Positions 45,204 through 55,999 of a stretch of DNA of 64,000 bases are shown here, one piece after another (the stretch's first letter is position 1; every line of letters begins with the position of its first letter). The translations under genes and the position numbers were made by a program. A model generated the notes under the pieces. That model was not told where the DNA came from, did not search any database, and saw nothing but the letters and a program-made list of their open reading frames with translations. Source of the stretch: Cylicocyclus nassatus. Taxonomy: Eukaryota > Nematoda > Chromadorea > Rhabditida > Strongylidae. The stretch spans positions 55,099,140 through 55,163,139 of the forward strand of contig CATQJL010000112.1 in assembly GCA_958299035.1 (NCBI GenBank). The letters are read 5' to 3'.

Positions 45204-48200
45204 TCAGTCTGTTTTCTGAGAAGATCCGATTGAAAAAATGTTCATCTTAGCAAGTTCTTCTTGCAAAAGCCGGTTTTTGATTTCCTCCGTGTCCTTTCGT
45301 GCATTTAGACCGTGGACCACCATGTGGCGCCTTACATGGAGCTTGGCCAACTCATATGCATCTCCTAAATGCATGCGTTAAATTCTGAAACCTGAAGTGA
45401 ATCCAACCTTTTGCAATGTTTTCTTTTACTGCTTTCATGAGGCTGCCTTCTCTAGCTAGATTCGATGGCATACCCGGATCCAGCCCAAGTCCCGTTGCAG
45501 GATGCATCCATTGGAGTGCTAACTGTTGAAGTTTGACTGTTAGGATGCTAGGCCCATTACGCTGCACCCTAAAACATGCATTGATGTTGGAGCATACTTA
45601 CAAGAACAGGGCTTACGTCATGATGTTGTCTAGAGATTCCGTCTTTATGTTACTCCTTTCCTCTCTAGAGAGCCTGTTAGCAGCAGAGAAACTGCGCTCG
45701 GGGTCGGCGTTGCTTGCTGGGAGGATGAGAACGCATTTTATGGCCTTAAAAAGCTGTTGCTGTAGTCAAAAAAGACGGAAAACGTAGTACCTGCTGGACG
45801 TCATCCGGGACATCCAGATCCTTACTGTACTGTAACAGCGTTCGATAAAACGACAAACTATCTGAATGTTCTCTGAAGTTTGATTTCCACTTTGCAAACC
45901 TGTGCACTGACGCAGGTATAGTATTATAGAAGCGAATCATGCTATCCTTGAGGTCAGGGATGTTACAGAACTGACTAAGTACTTCAATGGAATCCAAAAT
46001 TTGCTGTTGACGAAGATTTGGATCAAGTATGTCGCCTTCCATAATGAAATAGCTGGGGCATCCTCTATTGAAGAAGTTTGCATTTGTCGGTACATAGTCA
46101 ACAAATCCGTTTTCGAAATCTCCGTTGAATTCAATCACATCCAGTATAATGTGCTTATCCAATGCTAGTAGATCAATACTATTGAATTCATGAGGCTTAT
46201 TCACGAGCTGGGCATCTAATGCTTGCTTCATTTCGTCGTAGAAACGTTTAATGGAAGAATATACAGCATTGTTCCAGTCGAAATCTTCATATCGTTTTGC
46301 TAAACTATAGTGCCTTAAGTCACCTTCACTACTTTCTGGAGCATCTTCAAGGCTAAAGGTGAGTTCGGGATCGTCTAGGTCCGGAGGGCTTTCTTCGTAG
46401 GATGTGAGGCGAGCCAAGTCTCTGAATAAATGCCAGTCCAGAAATTGTTGCCGCTCTTCATCATCGCCTTCTGAGCAGCGGTCGAGCGAAAAATCTGCGA
46501 ACGCTCGAGGATTGTATGCTAAAAGGCGTCTGTCATCTTTGTTAGGGTAGTTGTTGAGGAAGTCCGCATCGATACGTTCTATTTCGTCATTTACGTAGGC
46601 CTTGATGGTTCCTCGCTCAAGTAAGTTTTTTGTCGTTTTTTCTAATAGACCTCGTGCTGCTATGCTGTAGACAAGGGCTCTCCACTTTTGTAGGTTGTCA
46701 ACAAGTAGCCCTTCCTCGCGCTGCATATACTGCGACAATACAGAAAGCTCATGCATGGTAGTGTTGGCGTGATGTAGAGCTATGTACGTCCTCGCATCCG
46801 AAAGCACATGGAATGTCGAAGTAGCTCTTTTTATGAGGCTGCTGCTAAAACGTCTGTTATCTCGTATATCCGCCAGTGCCTGTAGGATCACAGGGTAAAC
46901 GCGAAGTATATTGGAGAGTGAATTGGCAAAACTAGCCGACCATCTCACTGTGAAAAGAGCGCTCATCTGCAAATCTGGGAAGCACATTTTTTGCGCAGCT
47001 TTCTTGTACACGCTCCTGCCGGTTGTTCTCACAGTAGATCCAAAGAGATGGTACAAGTCCATGACAATGGCTTGTGCAAGTTTGAATAGTGGACTTTTCT
47101 GGGCTTTCACAGCCAGATTCAATTTGTGGGCCATACAAACTGAGATTATGAGATTGTTTCTAGGATAAAGATCATCTTTGGTCTCCTCAGCAATTATGTC
47201 TTTTAGTTTGGCAAACACTCCCTGAACATGACCGCTCATGACAGCTGCACCGTCGGAAGATAGTGCTAACATTTTTTGCATAGCATGCTGTTTGAAGGAC
47301 TTGCTGAGACCTGGCTCATTGACCCAGCCTTCCATACTCGCAAAAACTCGTAGTAGTGCTTCCACAATGTGAGTTGCAGACTCACTTTCCACTTCAGTAA
47401 GAGAGAAATGAAAGGTCATTGGACGGTAGTCTGTTGAAAGTGTTCTCAGAAGAAACACTATCCACTTCACTCCTCTGCTTGACGAAGAACCGTCTAGAAG
47501 CAAAGAGAAGGGTAGGTTGTTCTTGATGACGTATTTTACAAGATCGTACTTCATGTGTACAGCGAATGCAGATATCATTCTACGTGCAGTAGTAGAATCG
47601 TGATGAACAGTGACGCCTACAGATCCAGATCTCATCGACATGATTAAAAGTGGGAACTGTTTCGAAAAGGGAAGGCCCTCTTTTGCTATCACATATGCAG
47701 CGAATGTGGAAGTTACTGTAGCTGAGATGTCATCTGGAGTTATTCTTCCAGAAATATCATCGGCTTCTTTTTTGAACTCTTCCAAGCATTGGCTATGTTG
47801 CGTCGATTTCTCGTGTTTAGATATTCTCTCTATAAGACGACTGATCAGCCTGCGAGGTCTTTCTTCGTCTTGGGCCTGTTGGGCCATTCTTTTCACACAA
47901 AGCACGCTGTTTTCCCCAAGCAGATTTGAAGTAGTCGACAGATCGCTATCGGTTTGGCACTTGCGGAAGCCCTCTTTCGCGTCAAAAGGCGCCGTCGCTT
48001 TTCTATTGCAGAGAGCACATCTGAAAAAGTCAGCGCCGGGGTATTCTTCATCTCGGTAATATCGCAAATAATGTTTCCCTTTTAACCATTTGATCTGGTC
48101 TGGGTTCAGTTTCTCTTCATTGATCGTTAGCTGCTTCAAGTCATCCTCGAACTTTTGCGTTTCCATTGGATCTCTATACAGCCCGAATTTGCGCCGCAAG

Positions 48201-49641
48201 TTCTCGTCTTGAAGCTGCAGTTCAAGAGTCTGTAACTCACTTTTCTCCTTCATTTCCTCCCTTATACTAGATAGCATGCTAGTCGCTTGTTGAGATTCTA
48301 TCGTCAGAATTTTTTGCTGCTCTCCGAATGCCTTTTGACGAAGTGCAATACTTTGCACAATTTCCAAAAGCTTAGCAACTTTGCTTTCAAGCTTCTCGGA
48401 GCGTACGTCGCTTGCAGCAGCAGACGGGTTAGGGATCACTTCTATGTCACTGGTTCCAGGCATGTCAAAAAAAATCTCCAAATCGTCGTTAACTGGTGAT
48501 TGGGCTCGCGGGGAAAGGTAAGATGATGGGCTGAGTTGCGACGAAATTGTGGTGGATGCTACTCCCGCGGCATCTTCGTGCTGCCTTTCTTGCAAACGTC
48601 CTTGAGGATCTGGTCTGATCGGGTCATCTTCACGGCGAATCCATTGATCCAAGAAAATAGTATCCTCGTCATCGCAATTGTTTGTATAACCTGGAGTTTT
48701 ACTGGTGAGGGCCCACCGGTTGCCACACATAGAAAGGGACCTTTGTGCACTAAACTGCTCGGTATCGAGAATATGAAAGACCATGTCCTTAGAATGTTGT
48801 GGCCACATGTTGTCAAGGTAGTTCATCGGTGTCACTTTGCTGACATCATCCGATGGACTAAGCACAACTATATCTACCGCTCTGGATGATATCCATTTCT
48901 GTTTGTCTCCTGTGATGATCAAGTTATCTGGATTGTAGTACAAGTTGCCTGATTGCGTGGTTAGTACGTAACTGAACATCGAAGCAAATTCGGCTGGATC
49001 CTTCTTTTTGAAATTCAAAAGCACAAAAACTGTTTGTCCTTCGAGATAGTGATGCTCGCTGTGTATACGTGGAGCTGGCGTCGATCTGCTGCGACCGTAG
49101 AATTTCAAAAGATCTTGATTCTGGCTAGCATCGGCCACTTGATTGCAATACGGCCAATTGACGAATCTACTGCACGTTGCCATTTTTCTCCTACCAGTGA
49201 AGAAATTGAAGTTGATTTTTTTTACTCCTCGGGGGAAGTGGCCGGAAGGGACGTCGTTATCTCCTTCTGCACTCCCAACCGTAAAAAATGCTTGATATAC
49301 CCTGTTTGATTTGGGCCACTTTTCGTTGTTGAAGTCCACGAATGTCGTGGATTGAAAGTTACGCTCGTCTCCCATCTGCATTCAATAATAAAGATACTGG
49401 CAACGAAATTCTGTAAACTCACCAAGGATGGTTTTGTGTTAAGCACCAAGATTCCATAGCTATTTAGTTTCAAATTCTTCATCTCCTCAGCGTTATAGCA
49501 TTCTTCTCTAACACTCAATTCGATGAACTGTTCCTCATGGGTTGTAGTAAAATGTAGAACCGACATCTCGTTGAAATGTGGATGACATGGATTTCCAGAT
49601 GGAGTGGCGACAACCCAAGGGATAAAGAGCAACCTCCACAT
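45204..49641 (-). CDS. hAT transposase, five exons, about 1,420 aa
   Basis: Exons: 49,641-49,423; 49,375-45,791; 45,759 (or 45,753)-45,617; 45,568-45,408; 45,364-45,204. All join in frame, with introns of 31-49 bp. The first ATG lies nine bases after a TATTTGCAG acceptor, suggesting trans-splicing. Exon 2 has a Ser/Pro-rich region and coiled coil (about residues 280-400 of the long open frame), then a BED/TTF-like zinc motif (CALC near 455-458, HEKSTQH near 523-529). The transposase core follows, with LLLDG (Asp630), ALSSDG (Asp710), CMAH (749-752) and VRW (812-814). Exon 3 carries the hAT dimerisation signature LPASNADPERSFSAANRLSR, whose Glu is expected for the catalytic triad. No stop interrupts it. 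The N-terminal 250 residues are unassigned. It would cut and rejoin the element ends in the nucleus. Confidence 0.9.
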
Positions 49642-50046
49642 TCCAGCACACTGCAAATAGCACATATAATGTATGCTTTTTTAGGTGTATGAGCCCACCT
49701 TTTGAAATACTGCTACAGCTACTCAACCAATTCAGAAAACAATACTTATGTCGAACTCCTCTCAGGCAATGCACAGCACTATATACGGTCTTTTGGTTGC
49801 GCAGTCCTTAGGCGTGTTTGGGCTGGTCGATTCTAAACAATTCCCAATTCGGAAAATTCAAAATCCATTTTGATAAGTACATTGGAGAACTAACGATGTT
49901 TCAATATCTCCGCACTACGGTATCAACATTCTTTATGCGAAAAAACACAGCCCAGACCAGAAGAAAAAGTCACAAGTAATCAAAATCGGAATCAAAATCA
50001 TTAAAAATCTAATATAAAGTTTTTCCGATCTATCCTCAAAATTATT

Positions 50047-50841
50047 TCAGTGTCTCCATTGAAGTCTTGGGCGTCCAGGTACGTTGTGGTCTTGGGGGGA
50101 GGGCGAGTGGTGGCGACGATCTCGTTCCTGAGATGAATATATTGTAAAATATTAAAAAAACATATAAAAATAATAAAAAAATAAAAATAAAAAATAAAAA
50201 TAAATAAATAAATAAAAATAATATATAAAAATAGGATTATCTGATAAATGTTAGTGATGCAAATGAACAAAGAATAAATGTGATTTTTGGCAAAACTAAC
50301 CTGCTCGTTGTTATTCTCTACCCTCATTTCAAGGTGCACCTGTAGAATGGCTTGCGGCAGACGCGGGAACATTAGCCATACTTGTTCAATGGCCATAACT
50401 GCCGAGGTTGTCCCTTCCGGGGAAAAGTCTAGCAAGAACGCCCTCGGGTATCTGAGCGCCACCCTCCTGTTGAGGTGGTGCTCATACAAAGTATGGTGGG
50501 GACGACATACTTCATTGGAGCATGTGAATCGGAAAGAGTTGCTTGTATGCCGAATGATGCGGAAGTCCCTGTAGTTCACGATGTACGTTCCAGATGCTCC
50601 ATTAAACGCACCTGTGGCTACTTCAAAAAGTCGTCCACACAATTGAAAAAGGGACCGGATTCCCCTATGCTCTATGGGCATTTCCGATAACGCCTCCAAC
50701 AATGCCGTTAGTTTGTGAACGACAACGAATTGACGCATGGCCCTCAAGTCAGGCGGCAAAACTTCTAACCTTCTTCTGTGCTCTTCCAACCACTGTTCGG
50801 ATTGCCTCCGCGGTGGCGGAGGAGCTTCTTCACCGAGCGTT
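50047..50841 (-). CDS. giant hAT cargo gene 2, unknown protein (~172 aa or more)
   Basis: Exon 50,841-50,301 begins after a TTTATCCTCAG acceptor and ends at a GTTAGT donor; exon 50,127-50,047 follows a TTCATCTCAG acceptor in phase and stops at TGA. The first in-frame ATG is at 50,738-50,736, giving 172 aa. The frame is also open upstream to 50,841 (GEEAPPPPRRQSEQWLEEHR), so an unseen 5' exon is possible. Visible features: a helical first half (KLTALLEALSEMP), a Cys/His cluster (TCSNEVCRPHH near the middle, possibly metal-binding) and a basic His/Arg-rich tail encoded by the last exon. The intron is AT-rich low complexity. It sits about 190 bp downstream of cargo gene 1 and 400 bp upstream of the transposase, all on one strand, as in a nematode operon. 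I do not recognise the family. Confidence 0.65.
50146..50236. repeat. AT-rich low-complexity tract in intron
   Basis: Runs of AATAAAAATAAA and AAATAAATAAATA occupy the intron of cargo gene 2. The peptide rich in Phe and Ile read through it on the minus strand is an artefact of intron read-through. Confidence 0.85.
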
Positions 50842-51030
50842 CTGAGGATAAACAGCAGAAGTTGAAGCTTCTCAATGCTAGACTAGACTCATCTTATTAC
50901 GGTGGAATGAGTCAAACAGACCATTCACCAATTTATGGCATTGATTTGAAAGCAAAGGTTACGAGATATAGATGGTACACCAGATGAGACTGATGAATGA
51001 CTAGATGGTACCCTGGAAATGGTCACAATT

Positions 51031-51460
51031 TTATTGCTCAAAAACTCCAAAAACATCAATTAATGTGTAACGTGAAGCCTCTTCACGCTCCCATTCGCTA
51101 AAGCCATCGACGCTGAAATCGAACGGAGTCACTTCCGGCCACGGTGGAGACGGCCGTCTTCGCTGCCGTATGGCATACGCGACCTCGTTGGGAGTAGGAC
51201 TGTCCGATCCTCCTTCCGCCACCGGTTCACAAACGAGAGGTTCCTGAAACTGGTAGGTTGTCACTGTGCAAAAAATTGGGCAGTCGTGATTGTGAGCGTA
51301 CTTCAAATGAGCTACTTTCATGATCCGAATATCGCCCATCGTCCAATTCATAATCAGAATCTGAAGAATCGATATCCGATTCCGGAGCTTCCAAATCAAT
51401 CCAGAGTGGAGGCAGATCAAAATCGCTGTCCTCGTCCTTATTAGCTTGTGCTGGCGTCAT
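51031..51460 (-). CDS. giant hAT cargo gene 1, acidic 123-aa protein
   Basis: Exons 51,460-51,302 and 51,243-51,031 join in phase around a 58-bp intron with a TTTCAG acceptor. The ATG is ten bases after a GCTTTCAG acceptor, fitting spliced-leader trans-splicing. The protein is Asp/Glu/Ser-rich in its first half (DEDSDFDLPP, ESDIDSSDSDYELDDG), with a short basic patch (RQRRRPSPPWPE) and an acidic, aromatic C-terminus (TLIDVFGVFEQ). The stop codon TAA overlaps the AATAAA signal (51,030-51,035), so the message would have almost no untranslated tail. It is the first gene of the leftward set. Acidic disorder could suit a transcription or chromatin partner, but no family is recognised. Confidence 0.7.
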
Positions 51461-51939
51461 AGCGTCAAACCTGAAAGCCTTTCTCGCTCCATTTGTTCGT
51501 GTAGGATAAAGATAACGCTTTTCGGTGCGAGAAAATGGCGGAAGGTCGAAGAGGTCCGAAAGTGAGTAAAAGAACTGACTTGAAAGCAAAGAAATATGGA
51601 TGGTGCACCAAGAAGATTTACATTTCAAAGATGATGAATCATTACAGTGATCGTGTTAGTACAATGCATTTGCTTGCGTGTACTGTCCTGTGCTGCTGCT
51701 CACACAGCTGCTTGTGTGTGAAACCATAAACCGATTGTAAGTCTAAGTCGAAGAGTCTACTGTATGTGTGCAAGCTTATTACATTGACTTGCGCACTTGT
51801 ACAAGCTGTGTGACTAAATTGACTTGACGACGCTATTGAAGTCCTGCAAAATTCAAGTCCAATGACACAAACTTGCAGATACCGTATGCCTACCGTAACC
51901 TACCGTACCGCTAATCAAGTATAATTATTGTAATCCGCG

Positions 51940-52240
51940 TGTCGAATAACCCCTATGCGCCAAGTTTCAGCGAACTCTGAGGTCTCCGAGCAGTAAACAA
52001 CCTTGTATGAAGCAGTAATTTAAAACATGATTAACTTTATCTTAACGGTGAGTAAGCTACCTCTTCTTGCACTCAATACAAAGCACTACTCCTTCTTTGT
52101 CCACCTCAGGAATCCCGCTTCAGAAGACCTCCAAACTATTGAATTAGAAGCCAACCAAAATCGCTTTCAGTTTTTGATCGCTGTGCTTTCACCGGATATT
52201 ACTCAGAGCTAAGAAGATGAATCAGGCTCAAAACATCCCT
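51940..52240 (+). repeat. half-copy of the 7.7-11.1 kb long-arm element
   Basis: GTGTCGAATAACCC, ATGATTAACTTTATC, AGTAAGCTACCTCTTCTTGC and GCACTCAATACAAAGCACTA correspond to the arms at 7,703-7,950 and 10,850-11,090. It is nested in the giant hAT, with no second arm. Confidence 0.65.
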
Positions 52241-52308
52241 ATGGAATCTACGAGGTTTAGGCTATTGATTCATATAAATATTGTCCGCTAAAAATGTTTT
52301 TTTGATAT

Positions 52309-52393
52309 AGTTAATGGCCTGCGGCACCCCCCCCCCCCCTGAAAACCTGCGGCTGCCGCAGGTTTTGAGGGGGGGTGCCGCAGGCCATTAACT
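52309..52393. repeat. 85-bp palindrome with C/G runs
   Basis: AGTTAATGGCCTGCGGCACC and its inverse bound runs of C (left) and G (right) and an inner hairpin CCTGCGGCTGCCGCAGG. The whole can fold into one hairpin. Small MITE or structural element, function unknown. Confidence 0.85.
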
Positions 52394-52787
52394 TACCTTC
52401 AAAACGCTCAAACAAATCCCTTTTTTACACTATTCTGTAGATCCATCCTTCTCCTCTTCGTAGTAGCCTTTGCCCCCCCCAAGCGCGCCCTCTTAGTAGA
52501 GATACGGTGGGTTTTCCGAACCCTACTCACCGAAACACCCAGTCCGACAACCGCCGAAAATATTGGTGTACGGTAGGATTCCAAAAATTGCCGGCACACC
52601 AAGGGCGGGAGGCAGGACATTTCAAACTGTGCATTTCAAAATCACTCTCGTCTCGTCTCGCCTCGTCTCTCGTTCTCGTCTCGTTGATGTTGTTTTTCTG
52701 AAATTCCGGCTACTCCAGTGTGCGCAAACTGGCGCTCTCTACTCGTAGAGATATGTATCAGTCTTCGCAGTTTGCAGAGAGCAAGCC

Positions 52788-55153
52788 ATGGAAGAAGAAG
52801 AAGAAGCCATGAAGCTTGGCCCGGTACATTACGGGTATGTTTAGTCATGATTTTCTTCCTTCAATCGTTTTTGCTTTTCTTTTTTCACGGAATTGGCATA
52901 ATTATCACCTAAACTAGTTGATATAATGCAAAAAATCTGAGACATGTGATGTTTTTGTCCTTTTGTAATCACGTCTTTTGCTACTTGGTACAGCTTCTTC
53001 AGTTCGAAAAATTTGATATTGCATGCTGAAATCAAAATCTATTCCAGATGCAGTTTCCATCGTCCACAAGTCGTGCTCTTAACACAAGACTGGGTCGAAA
53101 TAGAACAATATCAGGTTTGCCATTTCACTACCATTGCACTTTATTTTCAGGTACACAGAAATAAATTCTATTTAGAGTCTGCAGTAATTCACGGAAAACA
53201 TGCCGCCACCACTCCTCTTGTTTTTGAACAAGAGCTGAGTATATCAGGCAAGCAACTACCATCACAAGAAGTACCGCAAGCAAAGGTACGTCCATATGCT
53301 CGTTATACTCTCTTAATATCGATTCTCTTTGTGCCTGCTTACATTCTTTTTGAAGAGATGTTCTATCGTTACCTTTCTGCTTCTTTGTTCGCTGAATTGC
53401 ACTTGTTCACGAAAGTGAATTTCTTTTTCACTTTGCCATTCGAAAAGGGTTCATCCGATTGATCATCGAGCTGGACAAAATCAATGTCTCTTGTCCTTTT
53501 TCTATGCAACTTTCTTCCATCAAGCTTAGTTTTTTTTGGAACTAGTTTTGCATACCGCTCAGAATCTCTCATGCCCACCGCTCAGAATCTCTCATGCCCT
53601 TTCAACAGTGGTTGAAACAAGTTTCTAACTTGATCTATTAGAAATGGATTTTAAATAGCCGCGCTTAAAACCGAGATTTTATTGCATTTAGTTTCTTGGC
53701 CATATTCAACCGCAAATAATACTATTTCTCTAGGCTGCGGAATGCGATGAAATTGTCAACGTTTTGCACACTTGATCATGAGTTTCACTGCTTTTAGTAT
53801 TTATCTAGGATGAAACGGTAAAGCCTACCCTCATTGTGAACGAGACTTCTCTTGCTGATCTTACGGATGAGTTGAAGGTACCAACTGAATCGTGTCTATC
53901 CTTTTTTCTCTTCAGTGAAGGTATTTTCTAGTCTGTGAGAGTTTCCAAATCATCGGGAGCTGCCACCGACTGACAAAGAAGGAGCCGCACCAAACGTAGA
54001 CAAGTCTTCGAATGCGAAAGTACTATTAATGTTAAATACAAGATTATCAGCATCAGTTTCACAAATTTTCTAGCTTCTCTCCTTGGAACAGCGCATTCGC
54101 CGAATTGAGTCGTTGGTTGGCACGTATGATCCAGCTCGACAGTCCATTGCAGACGCTGTTGAAGATATACGGTATGTTCGTGTGTATGCTACAATCCGTG
54201 TCTTTGAAAATGCACTTTGCAATTCTTTGTCACTTCTTACTCTTTTTAGGTTTGGAAACGTATGCAGATTATTGGAGATGTCTTACGTAGATATAAAATG
54301 GACTATCGATGCAATTTTCTTGGTCTCACGGCAATGATAGAGTTTGTCATGCAGGTCAGTTTTTCTTTTTTGATTTTTTGATGTTTTCTTTTCTTTTGTC
54401 TCACTGCTTTCTCAAAATCGACTTAACACTAGGAGTATCTGCTGTTAGTAAGCTTCACCTTCTAGGGCATTACCAACTTGACTAGAGACACTGCCAACAA
54501 CACGCATATCATCATGTATCTCTCTTCTCACAAAACAGTTGAATCTTTTCGGAGATTTGTAAATAATTCAACATTATAACATGGCCTTGATGGAGGGAGA
54601 ATCTGAACCAAAACATGAACAAGTGATCTGTGTTTCTTCAGTTTGATTTAGTACAACCAAAAAGCTGTCGAAATGCTAGATTCAGATAGAGAGAGAGTAT
54701 TTCCATGGTGTTTGGAGGTATGCAAAGTCTACTCTATATCAGCTTGAACCATGTTCTTTCGCTTTTTTCCCTTACCCTTGTTCTGTGTACGAGTACTCTC
54801 ACATTTTCTTCTCTTTTCTTGACTTCTTGCACTACGTGCTGTTACTTGTACGCATCTTCAGTTTGCATAAGACAGCAAATCCAGGTGTGCGGGCTGCCTG
54901 CTGTCAGTTTTCAAAAGATTATCGAGGTCGTCATACGTAACGAGTCACGCCTTACGAGAGAAATAGTTCGACATTTGAACCATGTAAGTTGTGCGTTGAT
55001 CTGAGTTGTCCATCTCAACTCGTCATTTAGGTCGAAGAGAGAGTGCTTGAAGAATTGGCTTGGACCAAAGATAGCGCTTTGTGGACGGCGTTAAGTCGAA
55101 AACCTGACAGCGTACCAACATGTGATAAGCATGGGGTAACCCAACAAGAATAG
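52788..55153 (+). CDS. giant hAT cargo gene 3, ten-exon 287-aa unknown protein
   Basis: Exons: 52,788-52,834; 53,048-53,114; 53,151-53,285; 53,809-53,877; 53,942-54,019; 54,074-54,181; 54,250-54,354; 54,652-54,717; 54,918-54,983; 55,031-55,153. All joins keep frame, and eight of nine introns are phase 0. The acceptors of exons 5 and 9 are weak. The protein opens with an acidic run (MEEEEEAMKLGPVHYG), then FHRPQVVLLTQDWVEIEQYQ, a polar middle, and a charged helical second half likely to form coiled coil (LLSLEQRIRRIESLVG, VWKRMQIIGDVLRRYKMDYR, IIEVVIRNESRLTREIVRHL). A Trp-containing tail (EELAWTKDSALWTALSRKP) ends at TAG. AATAAA is at 55,290-55,295. Dynactin-type coiled-coil subunits were considered but not supported. 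Family unknown. Confidence 0.7.
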
Positions 55154-55391
55154 TGAATCCTCTAGGCTCACCACCAAAGAGAATCTTGGTTTTTATTGTC
55201 TATTGTCGTTATAGAATTCATGTGAATGCGATTTTACATAGGCGTTTAGGCGTTACGATTCCGAGTCTAACACTTTTTCCCAGCTTTTATAATAAAGGTT
55301 TATAGACAAATCGTGTGATGATTTTGACGTTCAGCGTTCTATATCTCTGTGTTGAATTATGTATCTATACAATAAATTTTATTGCAGAAAC

Positions 55392-55641
55392 ATGGTTATC
55401 GATACTAACAAGTACACTAATATCCATCAAAGTAATGAACTCTGGCTCCCTGCCGACAAGAACGCAATTTTTGCGCTCATCATTCTGATAGTTTTGGTAA
55501 GTCCTCATTCGCCATTAAAACAGCCTAAAAACTATCTTTTTTCAGTTGGTTTTCATTTACATACTGCTCAACAAAAAACTAATTCTCTGCGGAACTCCGT
55601 GGACGACCACCAACACACGCCCTCGCGTCGAGAACGTTTAG
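55392..55641 (+). CDS. giant hAT cargo gene 4, 66-aa single-pass membrane protein
   Basis: Exons 55,392-55,496 and 55,546-55,641 join in phase 0 through a 49-bp intron with GTAAGT donor and TTTTTTCAG acceptor. The ATG lies four bases after a TTTTATTGCAG acceptor with no exon before it, fitting trans-splicing. It starts about 240 bp after the stop of cargo gene 3, a usual spacing for a downstream gene in a nematode operon. The protein has about 24 polar residues, one membrane helix (about residues 25-43, AIFALIILIVLLVFIYILL) and a short basic Thr-rich tail (PWTTTNTRPRVENV). AATAAA at 55,707-55,712 completes the unit. No homologue is recognised. Small membrane proteins of unknown role are common in mobile elements and viruses, but no link is shown here. 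Confidence 0.65.
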
Positions 55642-55835
55642 AGCAGAAGATCTCGTCATAAGATCTCGTTCAAGATCTCTTGTTTTGTTGGAATGTTTTC
55701 TGTTAAAATAAAGTCTTGCTTGCTCAAAAATAGCTTAGAAAATTCAATGAAAATGAAGTACCGTTTTGGAGCAGTGACGGTCGAGAACAGACCGGAATTG
55801 CGTATGACGAACAGGGCTCGGCGCGACGTGGCTTA

Positions 55836-55991
55836 AAGGCATCGTCCACCCAAATTGGGGTTGGTGAGATTATGATACCTAGCACATGCGGGGCCCCAAC
55901 TATATGACTGCCCAACTCGCGCTGATGGGTATGAGAAGGCCCTGGAACGGCAAAAAGGTGGGGGTCGAAATTCTGGGTGGACGGTGCCTTC
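55836..55991. mobile_element. 156-bp MITE nested in giant hAT
   Basis: AAGGCATCGTCCACCCA and the inverse TGGGTGGACGGTGCCTT are inverted ends with one difference. The flanks read TTAA on the left and TTCA on the right, which could be a decayed TTAA target. Non-coding. Confidence 0.7.
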
Positions 55992-55999
55992 AAGAGCGA

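Larger units (their letters stand above)
51470..52787. promoter_or_regulatory. divergent intergenic region between two cargo gene blocks
   Basis: Genes on the left run leftward and genes on the right run rightward from this region, so promoters for both are expected here. It contains a repeat fragment (51.94-52.24 kb), a palindrome (52,309-52,393) and a TCTCG-rich pyrimidine tract (52,648-52,690) shortly before the rightward gene. A plus-strand ATG frame at 51,535 followed by GTGAGT could be a short first exon, but it does not join any later exon in frame. No TATA or initiator can be assigned with confidence. Confidence 0.4.

Noticed and set aside
50128..50300. Ile/Phe/Tyr-rich stretch that looks like a membrane domain in the cargo 2 frame
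   Set aside because: It is an AT-rich intron; donor GTTAGT and acceptor TCATCTCAG remove it in frame.
51535..51561. Short plus-strand ATG exon MAEGRRGPK followed by GTGAGT
   Set aside because: It cannot be joined to the cargo 3 exons in frame, and it is antisense to sequence just upstream of cargo 1. Kept only as a note.
52788..55153. Identity of cargo gene 3 as dynactin subunit 2 or 3
   Set aside because: Only general coiled-coil character agrees; no specific motif matches what I recall of those proteins.
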